Shown in pieces: positions 33,918 through 43,599 of a DNA stretch of 56,611 nucleotides. The translations under genes were made by a program, and so were the position numbers. The number at the start of each line of letters is the position of its first letter. The first letter of the stretch is position 1. The notes under the pieces are model-generated. The model had not been told where the DNA came from and made no database searches. It saw only the letters and a list, made by a program, of their open reading frames with translations. The stretch comes from Lachnospiraceae bacterium. GTDB taxonomy: Bacteria; Bacillota; Clostridia; Lachnospirales; Lachnospiraceae. The stretch covers positions 1 through 56,611 of the forward strand of contig JAETRD010000020.1 of the NCBI GenBank assembly GCA_021770345.1. Reading direction: 5' to 3'.

Positions 33918-34103
33918 ATCCGTATCCCCCAATCTTATTGTTATCTCCCCGGATATCAGAGCGCCGCACGGATGACTTCGCGCGGGCAGCCCCAATCCCC
34001 GGCCTGTTGCATTTATTTTAGCACGCCAGGATATTGTTGACACGAATATGCACAAATTGCCGGATTCAGTTCCCGGTTTGCCGGTTCCCATTCGGCCTGC
34101 GGC

Positions 34104-35540
34104 TTACATTTCCCTCAGCAATTTCTGCAGCAGCTCATTGACAATGCCCGGATTTGCCTTTCCTTTCATCTGCCGCATCGTCTGCCCGACAAGGAATCCG
34201 ATGGCTTTCTCCTTGCCGTTCCGGTAATCCTCCACCGACTTCGGGTTTTCCGCGAGCACCTGCTCTACAACGGCGCGAAGCGCCCCTTCATCATTTACCG
34301 TCGCAAGTCCATGCTCCTTCACATACTGCTCCGAGTCAATATCCTCCCGAAAAATTTTCTCGAAAACCTCTTTCGCAACCGTGCTTGTGATGCTGCCGGA
34401 ATCCGCAAGGTCTATGAGCTTTGCCAGGTTGACCGGGGAAAACGCGATCTCGTCCGCATCCATCCCGTTTTCTTTTAACAGACGGATCGTCTCCACCATA
34501 ATCCAGTTTGAGACCTTTTTGGGCTTCCCGCACAGAGCCGTCGTCGCCTCAAACAAATCGGCAAAGTGTTTGTCCCCGGTGAGTATCTTTGCATCGTATT
34601 CGGGCAGGCCGAGCTCGCGCTGATAACGCGCAAGCTTTGCGTCGCGCATCTCCGGCTCTCTCGCCTTCACTTCGGCAATCCACGCATCGTCAATTTGCAC
34701 CGGGACAAGATCCGGCTCCGGGAAATAGCGGTAATCCTGCGCGTCCTCCTTCGAGCGCATCGCGTAGGAATATTCTTTGTTGTCGTCCCAGCGTCTCGTC
34801 TCCTGAACAACCGCCTTTCCCTCCTCGATCAGCTCAATCTGACGCGCGCGCTCCGCCTCGATGGCTCTTGCAATCGCTTTAAAAGAGTTCAGGTTTTTCA
34901 TCTCGGTACGCGTACCGAAGCGCTCCGTCCCGGCTTCCCGCACGGACAGGTTGACGTCGGCGCGCATCGAACCCTCGTTTAACTTGCAGTCGGAAGCCCC
35001 GAGATACTGGATAATCAGCCGCAGCTTCTCGAGATAGGCGATGACCTCCTCGGCGGAGCGCATATCCGGCTCCGACACAATCTCGATTAACGGCACGCCG
35101 GAGCGGTTGTAGTCAACGATCGACACGTCCTCCCACTCGTCATGCACGAGCTTTCCGGCGTCCTCCTCCATATGGATTTCATGAATGCCGACAGTCTTTT
35201 TCCCCGCCGCGGTCTCGATCTCCACGCCCCCGTTGCGGCAGATCGGCAGATACAGCTGGGAAATCTGGTAGTTCTGCGGATTGTCGGGATAAAAATAATT
35301 TTTCCGGTCAAATTTGCTGCACCGGGTAATCGTACAGTTCGTTGCCAGCCCGACCGCCATCGCATATTCCACCACTTTGCGGTTTAACACCGGAAGAGAG
35401 CCGGGCTGCCCGGTACAGACCGGGCAGGTATGGCTGTTTGGCGCTCCCCCGAATTCGGTGGAACAGGAGCAGAAAATTTTGGTTCTGGTGGCCAGCTCCA
35501 CATGCACCTCCAGACCGATCACTGTCTCGTATGTCTTCAT
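34104..35540 (-). CDS. gatB: Asp/Glu-tRNA amidotransferase subunit B
   Basis: 478 residues with GAGGAG before ATG 35540, 3 bp after gatA. The GatB kinase-like catalytic part (YETVIGLEVHVELATRTKIF, PVCTGQPGSLPVLNR, NYFYPDNPQNYQISQ) is followed by the C-terminal GatB/YqeY domain (about 330-478). It phosphorylates the misacylated tRNA and channels ammonia from GatA. Full length. End of the T-box operon. Confidence 0.96.
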   Translation of the reverse strand: MKTYETVIGLEVHVELATRTKIFCSCSTEFGGAPNSHTCPVCTGQPGSLPVLNRKVVEYAMAVGLATNCTITRCSKFDRKNYFYPDNPQNYQISQLYLPICRNGGVEIETAAGKKTVGIHEIHMEEDAGKLVHDEWEDVSIVDYNRSGVPLIEIVSEPDMRSAEEVIAYLEKLRLIIQYLGASDCKLNEGSMRADVNLSVREAGTERFGTRTEMKNLNSFKAIARAIEAERARQIELIEEGKAVVQETRRWDDNKEYSYAMRSKEDAQDYRYFPEPDLVPVQIDDAWIAEVKAREPEMRDAKLARYQRELGLPEYDAKILTGDKHFADLFEATTALCGKPKKVSNWIMVETIRLLKENGMDADEIAFSPVNLAKLIDLADSGSITSTVAKEVFEKIFREDIDSEQYVKEHGLATVNDEGALRAVVEQVLAENPKSVEDYRNGKEKAIGFLVGQTMRQMKGKANPGIVNELLQKLLREM

Positions 35541-35543
35541 ATA

Positions 35544-37049
35544 TCACTCCTCCATGTCGGAACCATTTCCGCTCTGGCACACGTCAGGAATTACATGTTC
35601 CCGGACGCGCTCATAACTTCCGGTCTGTTCGTAAGCGTAGGCCGCGCGGATGATCTTTTTCTCCGCAAAGCAGTCTCCGATCAGCTGCAGCCCGATCGGA
35701 AGCCCCGCGGCGTCCCTTCCGCAGGGGAGGGTGATCGCCGGCAGTCCTGCGAGGTTTACGGAAACCGTGTAGATATCCCCGAGGTACATTTTGATCGGGT
35801 CGCAGAGAGACGCTCCAAGCTTCGGCGCGGTCGTCGGCGCCGCAGGCCCCAGTATCACATCGTATTTTTCGAATGCCCGGTCAAACGCCTGCTTAATCAG
35901 CGCCTTTGTGCGCAGCGCCTTCAGATAATAGGCGTCGTAGTACCCGCTGCTGAGCACAAAAGAACCCAGCATAATCCGGCGTTTGACCTCCGGCCCAAAG
36001 CCCTCGGAGCGGGATTTTTTGTACATATTGTGAAGTCCCTCGTACTCCTTCGCGCGGTGGCCGTATTTCACACCGTCGAAACGGGCCAGATTGGAGCTTG
36101 CCTCCGCGCAGGCGATGACATAGTAGGCAGGAATCGCGTACTCTACAAGACTTAAGTCAAATTCCTCGACAATGGCGCCCTTTTTCGCAAGCGCTTCCGC
36201 CGCCGCGCGCACGGCATCTTTTACTTCCTTATCGAGTCCCTCCCCGAGATAGTCCCGCGGGATTCCGATGCGCATCCCCGTTACGTCGTCCGCAAGCGCC
36301 GCGGTAAAATCATAATCCTCCCGCTTCACGGACGTGGAATCCTTCCTATCGTAGGAGGAAATCGCCTCCAAAATCACCGCGCAGTCCGTCACATCCCGCG
36401 CCACCGGCCCGATCTGGTCTAACGAAGAGCCGTAGGCGATCAGCCCGTAGCGGGACACTGTCCCGTAGGTCGGTTTTAACCCCGTCACGCCGCAGAAGGA
36501 GCTCGGCTGGCGGATGGAACCGCCGGTGTCGGAACCAAGCGCAAACGAACACTCCTCCGCCGCCACCGCCGCACACGAACCGCCGGAAGAGCCGCCCGGC
36601 ACATGCGCAAGGTTCCACGGATTTTTCGTCTGCCCGTATGCGGAAGTCTCCGTCGTGCTCCCCATCGCAAACTCGTCCATATTCGTCTTCCCGATCACGA
36701 TCGCGCCGGCCCGCGTGAGCTGTTCCACGGCCTGCGCCGTGTAAGTCGGTTTAAAATTGTACAGGATTTTTGAGGCGCAGGTCGTTCGCAGCCCTTCCGT
36801 GCACAGATTGTCCTTGACGGCTACCGGAACCCCGGCCAGGGGACCGGTCAGCGCACCGTCCTCTATCATGCGCTGCACTTGTTCCGCGCGTTTTAAGGCT
36901 TCCTCGCCGTCCACCGTGATAAAGCAGTTCAGTTCGCCGTCCTTTTTGTCTATTGCGTCAAGCGCGTCCCGCACGGCCTGCTTTGCCGTGGCCTCGCCCG
37001 CTTTTATTTTTCTGCCCAGCTCTGTGGCAGTCAAACTCATCAAACTCAT
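35544..37049 (-). CDS. gatA: Asp/Glu-tRNA amidotransferase subunit A
   Basis: 501 residues from ATG 37049 (GAGGA six bases upstream). An amidase-signature enzyme releasing ammonia from glutamine. The catalytic triad is visible: Lys in GVPVAVKDNLCTEG (about 80), cis-Ser and Ser nucleophile in PGGSSGGSCAAVAAEE with DTGGSIRQPSSFCGVTGLKP. It sits between gatC and gatB. Full length. Confidence 0.96.
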   Translation of the reverse strand: MSLMSLTATELGRKIKAGEATAKQAVRDALDAIDKKDGELNCFITVDGEEALKRAEQVQRMIEDGALTGPLAGVPVAVKDNLCTEGLRTTCASKILYNFKPTYTAQAVEQLTRAGAIVIGKTNMDEFAMGSTTETSAYGQTKNPWNLAHVPGGSSGGSCAAVAAEECSFALGSDTGGSIRQPSSFCGVTGLKPTYGTVSRYGLIAYGSSLDQIGPVARDVTDCAVILEAISSYDRKDSTSVKREDYDFTAALADDVTGMRIGIPRDYLGEGLDKEVKDAVRAAAEALAKKGAIVEEFDLSLVEYAIPAYYVIACAEASSNLARFDGVKYGHRAKEYEGLHNMYKKSRSEGFGPEVKRRIMLGSFVLSSGYYDAYYLKALRTKALIKQAFDRAFEKYDVILGPAAPTTAPKLGASLCDPIKMYLGDIYTVSVNLAGLPAITLPCGRDAAGLPIGLQLIGDCFAEKKIIRAAYAYEQTGSYERVREHVIPDVCQSGNGSDMEE

Positions 37050-37084
37050 GGTTATCCTCATTTCTGCGTGCGCAGCACGCGTCT

Positions 37085-38029
37085 CTATCCGATTGTCTTC
37101 GGAACCTTAAAGCCGCCGTCCTTTTTCTCCGGCGCATTCAAAAGTGTCGCGGCAGCGCCGTCCCCGTTTGTCACCACGTCCTCCCGGAACACATTGCTGA
37201 CCGGGAAAATATGGGACATCGGCTCCACGCTGTCGGTGTCAAGCTCGTTTAGCCTGTCGATATAGTCAAGCATCTCACCCATATCCCGCTTCGCCTGCTC
37301 CCGTCCCGCATCGTCAAGCTCAAGCTTTGCGAGAATCCCCACATACGCAATCGTCTCGTCGGAAATCTGATGTTTCGGCTGTCTCTTCGCGGACGATTCC
37401 TTATTCGCCGCAGGAGGCTGCCCTGTGACGTCCGCTTCCGCGCGGCACGCCGCACACGCTCCGTCCGGTTCCTTTGCCGCGTCCGTCACGCCCTTTACAT
37501 AGCCGTAGAGCGCGGTGTCGCAGATTCCCGAATTGTTCCAGTCCGCACGGATTCGCGTCCCCTCATAGCGCAGGCCGCACTTTTTCATGACGTCGCCGGA
37601 GTGGGGATTTTTCGGGTCGTGTCTTGCCTCAATCCGCTCCACCCCCACCTCCTCGAGCAGGAATTTCATGACTGCCGCGAGCGCCTCCGACGTGTAGCCT
37701 TTATGCCAATACGCCCGGCCGATGCAGTATCCGACTTCCGCGGACTTTACTTTCTCGTTCAGTCCAACCGCCCCGATACTCCCGATCGGCTCGTTTTTCT
37801 CTTTTAACACAATGCACCACTCGTATTTATCTTCTTTCTCATAGGCGTCCACCCAGCTTCCCAGCAGCTTGCGCGTTGCCTCCACATCCGCGTGCGTCGG
37901 CCATAGCAAAAACTTTGTCACCTCCGCATCGCCCGCCCAGTTTTCATACATTTGTTCCGCGTCCTCCACCGCAAATCTCCGCAGTATCAGGCGCTCTGTC
38001 TCGATTGTTTTTGTTCCCAGATGTTTCAC
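37085..38029 (-). CDS. gatC: GNAT acetyltransferase fused to GatC
   Basis: 314 residues. I use the GTG at 38029, seven bases after AGGAG and overlapping the NUDIX stop as GTGA. Residues 1-182 are a RimJ-type GNAT domain (ETERLILRRFAVEDAEQMYE, VGYCIGRAYWHKGYTSEALA, GDVMKKCGLRYEGTR). A Cys/Pro/Ala-rich linker (about 183-222) follows. Residues about 224-314 are a complete GatC: ISDETIAYVGILAKLEL, EPMSHIFPVSNVFREDVV, GGFKVPKTIG. No start codon with a ribosome site occurs in the linker, so GatC is made only as a fusion unless processed. The GNAT role is unknown. Confidence 0.88.
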   Translation of the reverse strand: MKHLGTKTIETERLILRRFAVEDAEQMYENWAGDAEVTKFLLWPTHADVEATRKLLGSWVDAYEKEDKYEWCIVLKEKNEPIGSIGAVGLNEKVKSAEVGYCIGRAYWHKGYTSEALAAVMKFLLEEVGVERIEARHDPKNPHSGDVMKKCGLRYEGTRIRADWNNSGICDTALYGYVKGVTDAAKEPDGACAACRAEADVTGQPPAANKESSAKRQPKHQISDETIAYVGILAKLELDDAGREQAKRDMGEMLDYIDRLNELDTDSVEPMSHIFPVSNVFREDVVTNGDGAAATLLNAPEKKDGGFKVPKTIG

Positions 38030-38592
38030 GGCCATTCTCCTTTTAATTTTTCATTCAGTTTCCGGTAGATACGCTCTGTCATCCACGGCTCGCAGGAGGC
38101 CTCAGGCGCTTCCTCTATGGGAAACCAACGGACGCCGCTGTTTTCGTCCGGCTTCACCCGGAGCGCCTCGCCCTCATCCGCCTCTAAAAGATATGTGACG
38201 TTCAGGTGCAGGTGCGACGGGACATATACGCCCCGTTTCTCGTGACCGTCCACCGTCAGTATCTCCAATGAAAAAATATCCGGCCGCACGGGCGTGATCG
38301 TTTTGATTCCGGTTTCCTCCTGCGCCTCCCTTGCGGCAACGGAGAGCAGATCCCTCTCCCCGTCCGCATGGCCCCCGGTCCACGACCAGGAGCGGTAAAG
38401 ATTGTGCCAGACCAGCAGAATTTTATCGCGTGTTTTGTTTATCAGCCAGGAAGATGCGGTGAAATGCGCGGTGCGGTTCTCCCGGGCAAAAACGTCCGGT
38501 TCCTGTTCAAGCAGACGCTGCATCACGTCACAGTCATTTGCCTCCTGTTCGTTGTAGGGATGATAGTTTTGTAACTGTTGATATAAATCCAT
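38026..38592 (-). CDS. NUDIX hydrolase
   Basis: 188 residues with GAGG before ATG 38592. The Nudix box reads GGHADGERDLLSVAAREAQE followed by ETGI, with all catalytic Glu/Arg positions present. It cleaves a nucleoside diphosphate linked to something; substrate unknown. It lies between aspS and the GNAT-gatC fusion, 29 bp from the former and overlapping the latter, so it is cotranscribed under the T-box. Confidence 0.92.
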   Translation of the reverse strand: MDLYQQLQNYHPYNEQEANDCDVMQRLLEQEPDVFARENRTAHFTASSWLINKTRDKILLVWHNLYRSWSWTGGHADGERDLLSVAAREAQEETGIKTITPVRPDIFSLEILTVDGHEKRGVYVPSHLHLNVTYLLEADEGEALRVKPDENSGVRWFPIEEAPEASCEPWMTERIYRKLNEKLKGEWP

Positions 38593-38621
38593 ATTTACCT
38601 CTATTTTGTCTCGCAGTGTTT

Positions 38622-39953
38622 TCAGGGTTCCAGTCTGCTTAAATCGCGCGGAAACAGCGTGGTCTCCCGCACGTTGTCCTCCCCGACCAGTTTCATCGTA
38701 AGACGCTCAAGGCCGATTCCGAGGCCGCCGTGGGGCGGCATGCCGTGTTTAAACACCGCCAGATACTGCTCCATGCCATCCGTCTCCATGCCCCGCGCGG
38801 CGATTTTATCGAGCAGCATACGGTAATCGTGGATGCGCTGTCCGCCCGTGGTAATCTCAAGCCCGTGATACAACAGGTCAAAGCTGAGCGTGTATGTCGG
38901 ATCCTTTGGGTCGTCCATCGCGTAAAACGGCCGTTTTTTCGAAGGGTAGTGCGTGACAAACACGAAATCCGCACCGCACTCTTCCTTATAGTACTGTCCG
39001 ATTAACGCTTCCTCCTCCGGCTCTAAATCGTAGGGGTTGCGAATCTCCCTCTTATATTTTTCCGCGACCTGCCGCTTGGCCGTATCGAAGCGCACACAGG
39101 GAATTTTGTCTGCGGCGGGCAGCGTGATGTTCAGCATGTTCAGCTCTTTCGCGTAATCCCGCGCAAGCAGCCGCATCGTATATTGCAGAAATCCGGTTTC
39201 CATCGCCATGATGTCCTCAAATCCGTCGATATAACCCATCTCAAAGTCAAGGCTCGTGTATTCGTTCAGATGACGCTTTGTGTTGTGCTTCTCCGCCCGG
39301 AACACCGGCGCGGTCTCAAACACCCGGTCGAAAACCCCGACCATCATCTGCTTGTAAAACTGCGGGCTCTGCTGGAGCACCGCCGGCCGGTGAAAGTATT
39401 CCAGCCGAAACAGGTTTGCCCCGCCCTCGGCGCTTTTCGCCCCGATTTTCGGCGTGTGTATCTCGGTAAAACCCTCACCGTACAAAAAATCCCGAAAGCC
39501 ACGCACAATGCCCTCCTGAATGCGGAACTTCGCGCGCTCTCTGACGTTTCGCAGCGCGATTGCCCGGTTGTCGAGATTCGTCTCAAGCGTGGTCGGCAGC
39601 TTCCACTTGGAAACCGCAAAGGGCATCGGCTCCGCCGGTTCGGAGAGCAGCCGCACCGCGTCCATGCGCAGCTCGATACCGCCCGGCGCCCGCGCCTCGG
39701 CGCTGACCACCCCTTCCGCCTCAACGGCGGCTCCCTCCTTTAAATCCCTGAGGTTAAACGGCGTTTTGCCCTTCTCAAACACGCACTGCAAAAGTCCCTC
39801 CCGCTTGCGCAGAATCACAAAGGCCACTTCACCCATATCGCGCACCGTGTGAATACATCCGTTTACCGCCGCGCGCCCTCCCGTGTACGCCCCTGTCAGC
39901 AAATCGCTGATTTCCGCTGTCTGTTTTCTGTTTACGCCTGTGATAAATTCCAT
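38622..39953 (-). CDS. aspS: Aspartate--tRNA(Asn) ligase, archaeal-type non-discriminating AspRS
   Basis: 443 residues. An OB-fold anticodon domain (about 15-110) is followed by a class II core: LQQSPQFYKQMMVGVFDRVF, motif 2 VFRAEKHNTKRHLNEYTSLD, motif 3 GGLGIGLERLTMKLVG. It lacks the GAD insertion of bacterial AspRS and matches the short archaeal-type enzyme. Such enzymes charge both tRNA-Asp and tRNA-Asn with Asp; the operon partner GatCAB then converts Asp-tRNA(Asn). First gene after the T-box leader. Confidence 0.9.
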   Translation of the reverse strand: MEFITGVNRKQTAEISDLLTGAYTGGRAAVNGCIHTVRDMGEVAFVILRKREGLLQCVFEKGKTPFNLRDLKEGAAVEAEGVVSAEARAPGGIELRMDAVRLLSEPAEPMPFAVSKWKLPTTLETNLDNRAIALRNVRERAKFRIQEGIVRGFRDFLYGEGFTEIHTPKIGAKSAEGGANLFRLEYFHRPAVLQQSPQFYKQMMVGVFDRVFETAPVFRAEKHNTKRHLNEYTSLDFEMGYIDGFEDIMAMETGFLQYTMRLLARDYAKELNMLNITLPAADKIPCVRFDTAKRQVAEKYKREIRNPYDLEPEEEALIGQYYKEECGADFVFVTHYPSKKRPFYAMDDPKDPTYTLSFDLLYHGLEITTGGQRIHDYRMLLDKIAARGMETDGMEQYLAVFKHGMPPHGGLGIGLERLTMKLVGEDNVRETTLFPRDLSRLEP

Positions 39954-39989
39954 ATCGTACCTCCCTCTGCACAGGTTCTGCCGTGCATT

Positions 39990-40350
39990 TTATATTTTCC
40001 AGGTGCGGGACGGGATCACACATATAGAAAACCCCGGGAGAGCAAATTGCTCTCCCGGGGCGAAATCCTTTCTCTGATCCCGCGGTACCACCCGCTTTGG
40101 AAGATAATCCGTCCGGATTATTTTCCCACTCTCTGTGCTTAACGCGCACCCACGAACCGGCCTACTCTGCATCGCCGCAGCAGCCGTATTTCTCTCTGCC
40201 ACGCCTCCTGTCCGTTCAACCGGTCAGCTCCGGAGTGTTCCCGTTATCCCCTCTTCCAAACAGCGCTCTCAGTCGGTGACGCTGTATTCCTGTCGACGTC
40301 TGAAGATAAGAGTCTCCTTCTCTGCTTTTACACTTTAACATATGAATGTT
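39990..40350 (-). ncRNA. T-box riboswitch leader of the aspS-gat operon
   Basis: The minus strand contains the conserved T-box GGGTGGTACCGCG (40093-40081), followed by a strong terminator, CCCCGGGAGAGC/GCTCTCCCGGGG then TTTTC (40060-40028). Upstream lie Stem I-like segments with AGAGA and GGAAC motifs. T-boxes sense uncharged tRNA and let transcription proceed when charging falls. The specifier codon is probably Asn (AAC) or Asp (GAC), judged from the genes. I could not fix it from the fold by eye. Confidence 0.92.
40028..40060 (-). terminator. T-box-regulated intrinsic terminator
   Basis: A GC-rich stem of 12-14 bp (CCCCGGGAGAGC and its complement) followed by TTTTCTAT on the minus strand, just after the T-box motif it competes with. 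Confidence 0.9.
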
Positions 40351-40356
40351 GTATCT

Positions 40357-40385
40357 TTTATACCACATTGTTTTTTGGAATGCAA
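40357..40385 (-). promoter_or_regulatory. Promoter of the T-box operon
   Basis: Minus strand TTGCAT and TATAAA with a 17-bp spacer, placing transcription start near 40350 at the 5' end of the leader. Confidence 0.65.
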
Positions 40386-40399
40386 CCTGTTTTTTATTT

Positions 40400-42760
40400 T
40401 TATTGGGTTATCAGCACCGTAAGTTCCGTCCGCTTTGTCTTCGCCGCGTTTACAAAGGACACCAGATAAAACAGCACGCAGAGGAACACGCAGGGGAATA
40501 CAACGGAAAATGTGCTGACATACTGCTCCCCGACTCCGGTACAGCCGATCATCGAGAGCATGATCCCGGCACATGTTTCCGCGAGAAGCACGTTTAACAC
40601 CTCTCCACCCACGCAGCCTAACAGGGACACGCACAAAAACCGCAGTGCAAACTGTCTGCGCAGCGCCTCGCCGGTAAATCCGACAGCCTTAAAGATTCCG
40701 TAATTCCGCTGCTCTCTCCGAAACATCCTGCCGCAGACCAAAGATACCGCCACCACGACGAAGACGGCGGCGATCACATAGATCAGTCCGACAATTCCGT
40801 GCACGACATCCACAATGATTTTCATTCCGTCAAAAATACTTCTGTCGCTGATCTCCACCTCTGACGCGTCGTATGTTTCCTGGATTTCTTCTACCAGCGC
40901 AGCCACAGCGTCTTTGTTTTCGACCTCATAATTGTACCACATCTGCTCCGGTATGTTCCCGGTCAGCCGCTCACATCCCGCCGTATTCATCGCAAAATTA
41001 TTTCCGGTGTCGTTGCCCCACTCGAAATAGCCTGTAATCAGGAAATCTTCCTTTTTCCCCTCCTGCGACAGTTCCACGGAATCGCCGATGCCGACGCCTA
41101 ACTCTTCCGCGAGAAATTGATTGATGATGATCTCGTTGTCATAGCGGCAGGTCCGCCCCTCGTAAATCATCGTATAAGTCTCCGGATCCTCGCTGACGCA
41201 CGCCATTGTCTGGCTACCGTTTAACATGATATAGCCCTGTATGCTCCGGTAGGAAGCCGTAATGTGCGCCCGCTCTTCGATCAGCGCCTCTATCGCAGGC
41301 CGCAGCGTCCCGTCGTGATACATGATATCGAAATCGCGGCTGTTGCAGCAGAACATATCCTGCAGGCGTTCCCCGTCCGACCCGATCCAGTCGTTGATTT
41401 CCGTCGTGACCGACAGGAAAAACACGAGAAGCACCGCGATGACTCCCGCTCCGAGATACTGTTTTCCTCCAGAGACAAGCTGGCGCAGCGCAAGCCAGAA
41501 ATCCAGCCCCCTCTGATAAATCCCGGTCTGCAGACGGCTCGCGAAATACACATCCTCCCTGCCCTCGGAAATCGCGCGAAGCGGCGTGACGGCTTTTATC
41601 TTCCGCAGCTTTAATGCAGTGTAGAGCGCGATAAACAGGAGAATCCCGGCCGCAGAAAGCAGGCATGGTCCCCACGACAGGTCATCGGCCGCCACCAGAC
41701 AGGTCATCGGCAGAGTAATCCTGTTTACCAGTCCGACCAGGGGAATTGCCAGCGGAACCCCCACTGCCGCCCCTGCCGACGCCGCGATCACATACTGCAT
41801 GAGCATGCCCGCCGTCAGTTTTCCGCCGGTGAACCCGAGCGCTTTTAGAATGCCCAGATTTACATACTCCGTCTCAAGGCTGCCGGTGATACTGTGTCCG
41901 ATCACAACGAGTATCACCAGCGATAAAATCCCGGCAAACACCGCAAGAATCCCGGTAAACATTTTCGTCATAAGCAGCATATAGTTCCTTGACTGACTCT
42001 CCGTGAGCGTCATGCCGGCGTAATCCTCAAACCCCGTCTCCTCATTTAGTCTGCGCTCAAATACCGCATCGTTCCACGGACAGTCCTCGCTCTTTTCCAC
42101 GAACACCATGCCATATTTTTCGACTTCGCCTTCCGGCCATTCGCTCTCCCGCAGGCGCTTCATGTCCGCGTCGCCGATCAGCAGCGTCTTCACTCCCATC
42201 ATGGCTCCACCCATCAGCGGATCCTCAAAAAAGCCCGCCACGCGAAACGTCTCGTCCGTTCCCCTGAGCGTCACGCTGTCTCCGATTTCTGCGGACCACA
42301 GCGCCTGATACGAATATGGCACATAGATTTCTCCCTCGCCTATCTTCACCTCAAAAAGCGGCTGTCTGCCCGCCCCCTGTTCCACCCTGTAATTCAGCTT
42401 TGTCTGCTCTGCCGATACGAGCAGCACACGGTTTGTGATTTCCTGCTCCCCGTAATCGATATAGACCGACATTGCCGTACCGTGCTCGACCGCCTCGACG
42501 TACTTCGCCTTTGCAAGCCGCTCTGCGAGTTTTTCCGTGGTCAGACCGGCCGCGGCCAGACCGTTCTCCGAAAAACCGGCGGTGATTGTTTTTAGCCCCG
42601 CTTCCCGAAACGCCTGCATATGGCGCTGCTCCGTCTTTTGATTGACGGTCAGAGACAGCGAAAGGATCATCCCGAGCATCAGAGTCAGAAGTACAATTCC
42701 GGTAAATTCCCTGCGTGCCCGCCGGATTCCCGCGCGGACAAGACTTACGATTTCTCTCAT
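40400..42760 (-). CDS. FtsX-type ABC transporter permease
   Basis: 786 residues from ATG 42760 (GGAGG upstream). A first membrane span near 18-40 is followed by a large extracellular loop (about 45-270) and FtsX core spans near 280-400. A second half repeats span-loop-FtsX (about 470-786). This is the two-FtsX-domain architecture of MacB/LolC-like or bacitracin-type exporters that act on lipoproteins, peptides or antibiotics. Paired with the ATPase gene 10 bp upstream. Substrate unknown; no adjacent two-component system. Confidence 0.9.
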   Translation of the reverse strand: MREIVSLVRAGIRRARREFTGIVLLTLMLGMILSLSLTVNQKTEQRHMQAFREAGLKTITAGFSENGLAAAGLTTEKLAERLAKAKYVEAVEHGTAMSVYIDYGEQEITNRVLLVSAEQTKLNYRVEQGAGRQPLFEVKIGEGEIYVPYSYQALWSAEIGDSVTLRGTDETFRVAGFFEDPLMGGAMMGVKTLLIGDADMKRLRESEWPEGEVEKYGMVFVEKSEDCPWNDAVFERRLNEETGFEDYAGMTLTESQSRNYMLLMTKMFTGILAVFAGILSLVILVVIGHSITGSLETEYVNLGILKALGFTGGKLTAGMLMQYVIAASAGAAVGVPLAIPLVGLVNRITLPMTCLVAADDLSWGPCLLSAAGILLFIALYTALKLRKIKAVTPLRAISEGREDVYFASRLQTGIYQRGLDFWLALRQLVSGGKQYLGAGVIAVLLVFFLSVTTEINDWIGSDGERLQDMFCCNSRDFDIMYHDGTLRPAIEALIEERAHITASYRSIQGYIMLNGSQTMACVSEDPETYTMIYEGRTCRYDNEIIINQFLAEELGVGIGDSVELSQEGKKEDFLITGYFEWGNDTGNNFAMNTAGCERLTGNIPEQMWYNYEVENKDAVAALVEEIQETYDASEVEISDRSIFDGMKIIVDVVHGIVGLIYVIAAVFVVVAVSLVCGRMFRREQRNYGIFKAVGFTGEALRRQFALRFLCVSLLGCVGGEVLNVLLAETCAGIMLSMIGCTGVGEQYVSTFSVVFPCVFLCVLFYLVSFVNAAKTKRTELTVLITQ

Positions 42761-42770
42761 CCCGCACCTC

Positions 42771-43532
42771 CTACCAGTCCATCGAGGAAAGCCATGCACT
42801 GATCTGCTTTTCTCTGGACTTTATCTCATCTTCCGCAAATGGCGGAAGCGTCAGTTCCCCGCGGATCACCCCGTCGTCGAGGTAGAGGATGCGGCCGGCG
42901 CGCAGCGCCACATGGATGTCATGCGTCACCATCAGGATACTCTGTCCCCCGACATGAAATGCCGTCAGGAGTGCGAGCACATCCTCCGTATTTTTCCGGT
43001 TTAAAGCCCCCGTCGGCTCATCCGCAAACAGCAGTCCCGGCTCCCCGATTAACGCGCGCGCGATCGCGGCGCGCTGGGCCTCCCCGCCCGACACCTGCGC
43101 GGGCAGTCTGTCTTTTGCCTCCGTGACATTCACCTGCGCGAGCAGATCACACGCGCGCTCCCTGATCTGTTCCGTGCGCTTCTCCTTATTCAGAAAACCG
43201 GGCACCACAACGTTTTCGAACAGCGTCAGATTACTCACCAGATGTACCTGCTGAAATACGAAGCCAAACTCCCTCTGGCGGTAGACCGCCATCTCTTTTT
43301 CCCGCAGGCGTGTAAGCTCTGCTCCCCGGTATTTCACGCTTCCCGAGGTCACATGATCCATCCCGCTTAGGCAGTACAGCAGCGTCGATTTCCCCGAGCC
43401 GGAGGAGCCCATGATCACCGTAAAATCCCCCTCGTAAATCTCTATGTCCACATGATCGAGCACATGGTTTTGCAGCCCGTTGTTCGCAAAACTTTTGCAC
43501 AGGCCCTTTGCTTCCAGTATTGTCTGTTTCAT
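42771..43532 (-). CDS. ABC transporter ATP-binding protein (LolD/MacB type)
   Basis: 253 residues. Walker A GSSGSGKSTL (about 42), Q-loop FVFQQVHLV, signature VSGGEAQRAAIARAL, Walker B LLFADEPTGAL, H-loop MVTHDIHVAL. The small size and adjacency place it with the FtsX-type permease. A TGTTATAAT extended -10 (43564-43559, minus strand) lies upstream and could be its promoter. Confidence 0.93.
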   Translation of the reverse strand: MKQTILEAKGLCKSFANNGLQNHVLDHVDIEIYEGDFTVIMGSSGSGKSTLLYCLSGMDHVTSGSVKYRGAELTRLREKEMAVYRQREFGFVFQQVHLVSNLTLFENVVVPGFLNKEKRTEQIRERACDLLAQVNVTEAKDRLPAQVSGGEAQRAAIARALIGEPGLLFADEPTGALNRKNTEDVLALLTAFHVGGQSILMVTHDIHVALRAGRILYLDDGVIRGELTLPPFAEDEIKSREKQISAWLSSMDW

Positions 43533-43599
43533 TCTTCTCTCCGTCCTTTCCTGACGGTATTATAACAAAACAGATATTAACAAATCCTTAAGAATGGAA

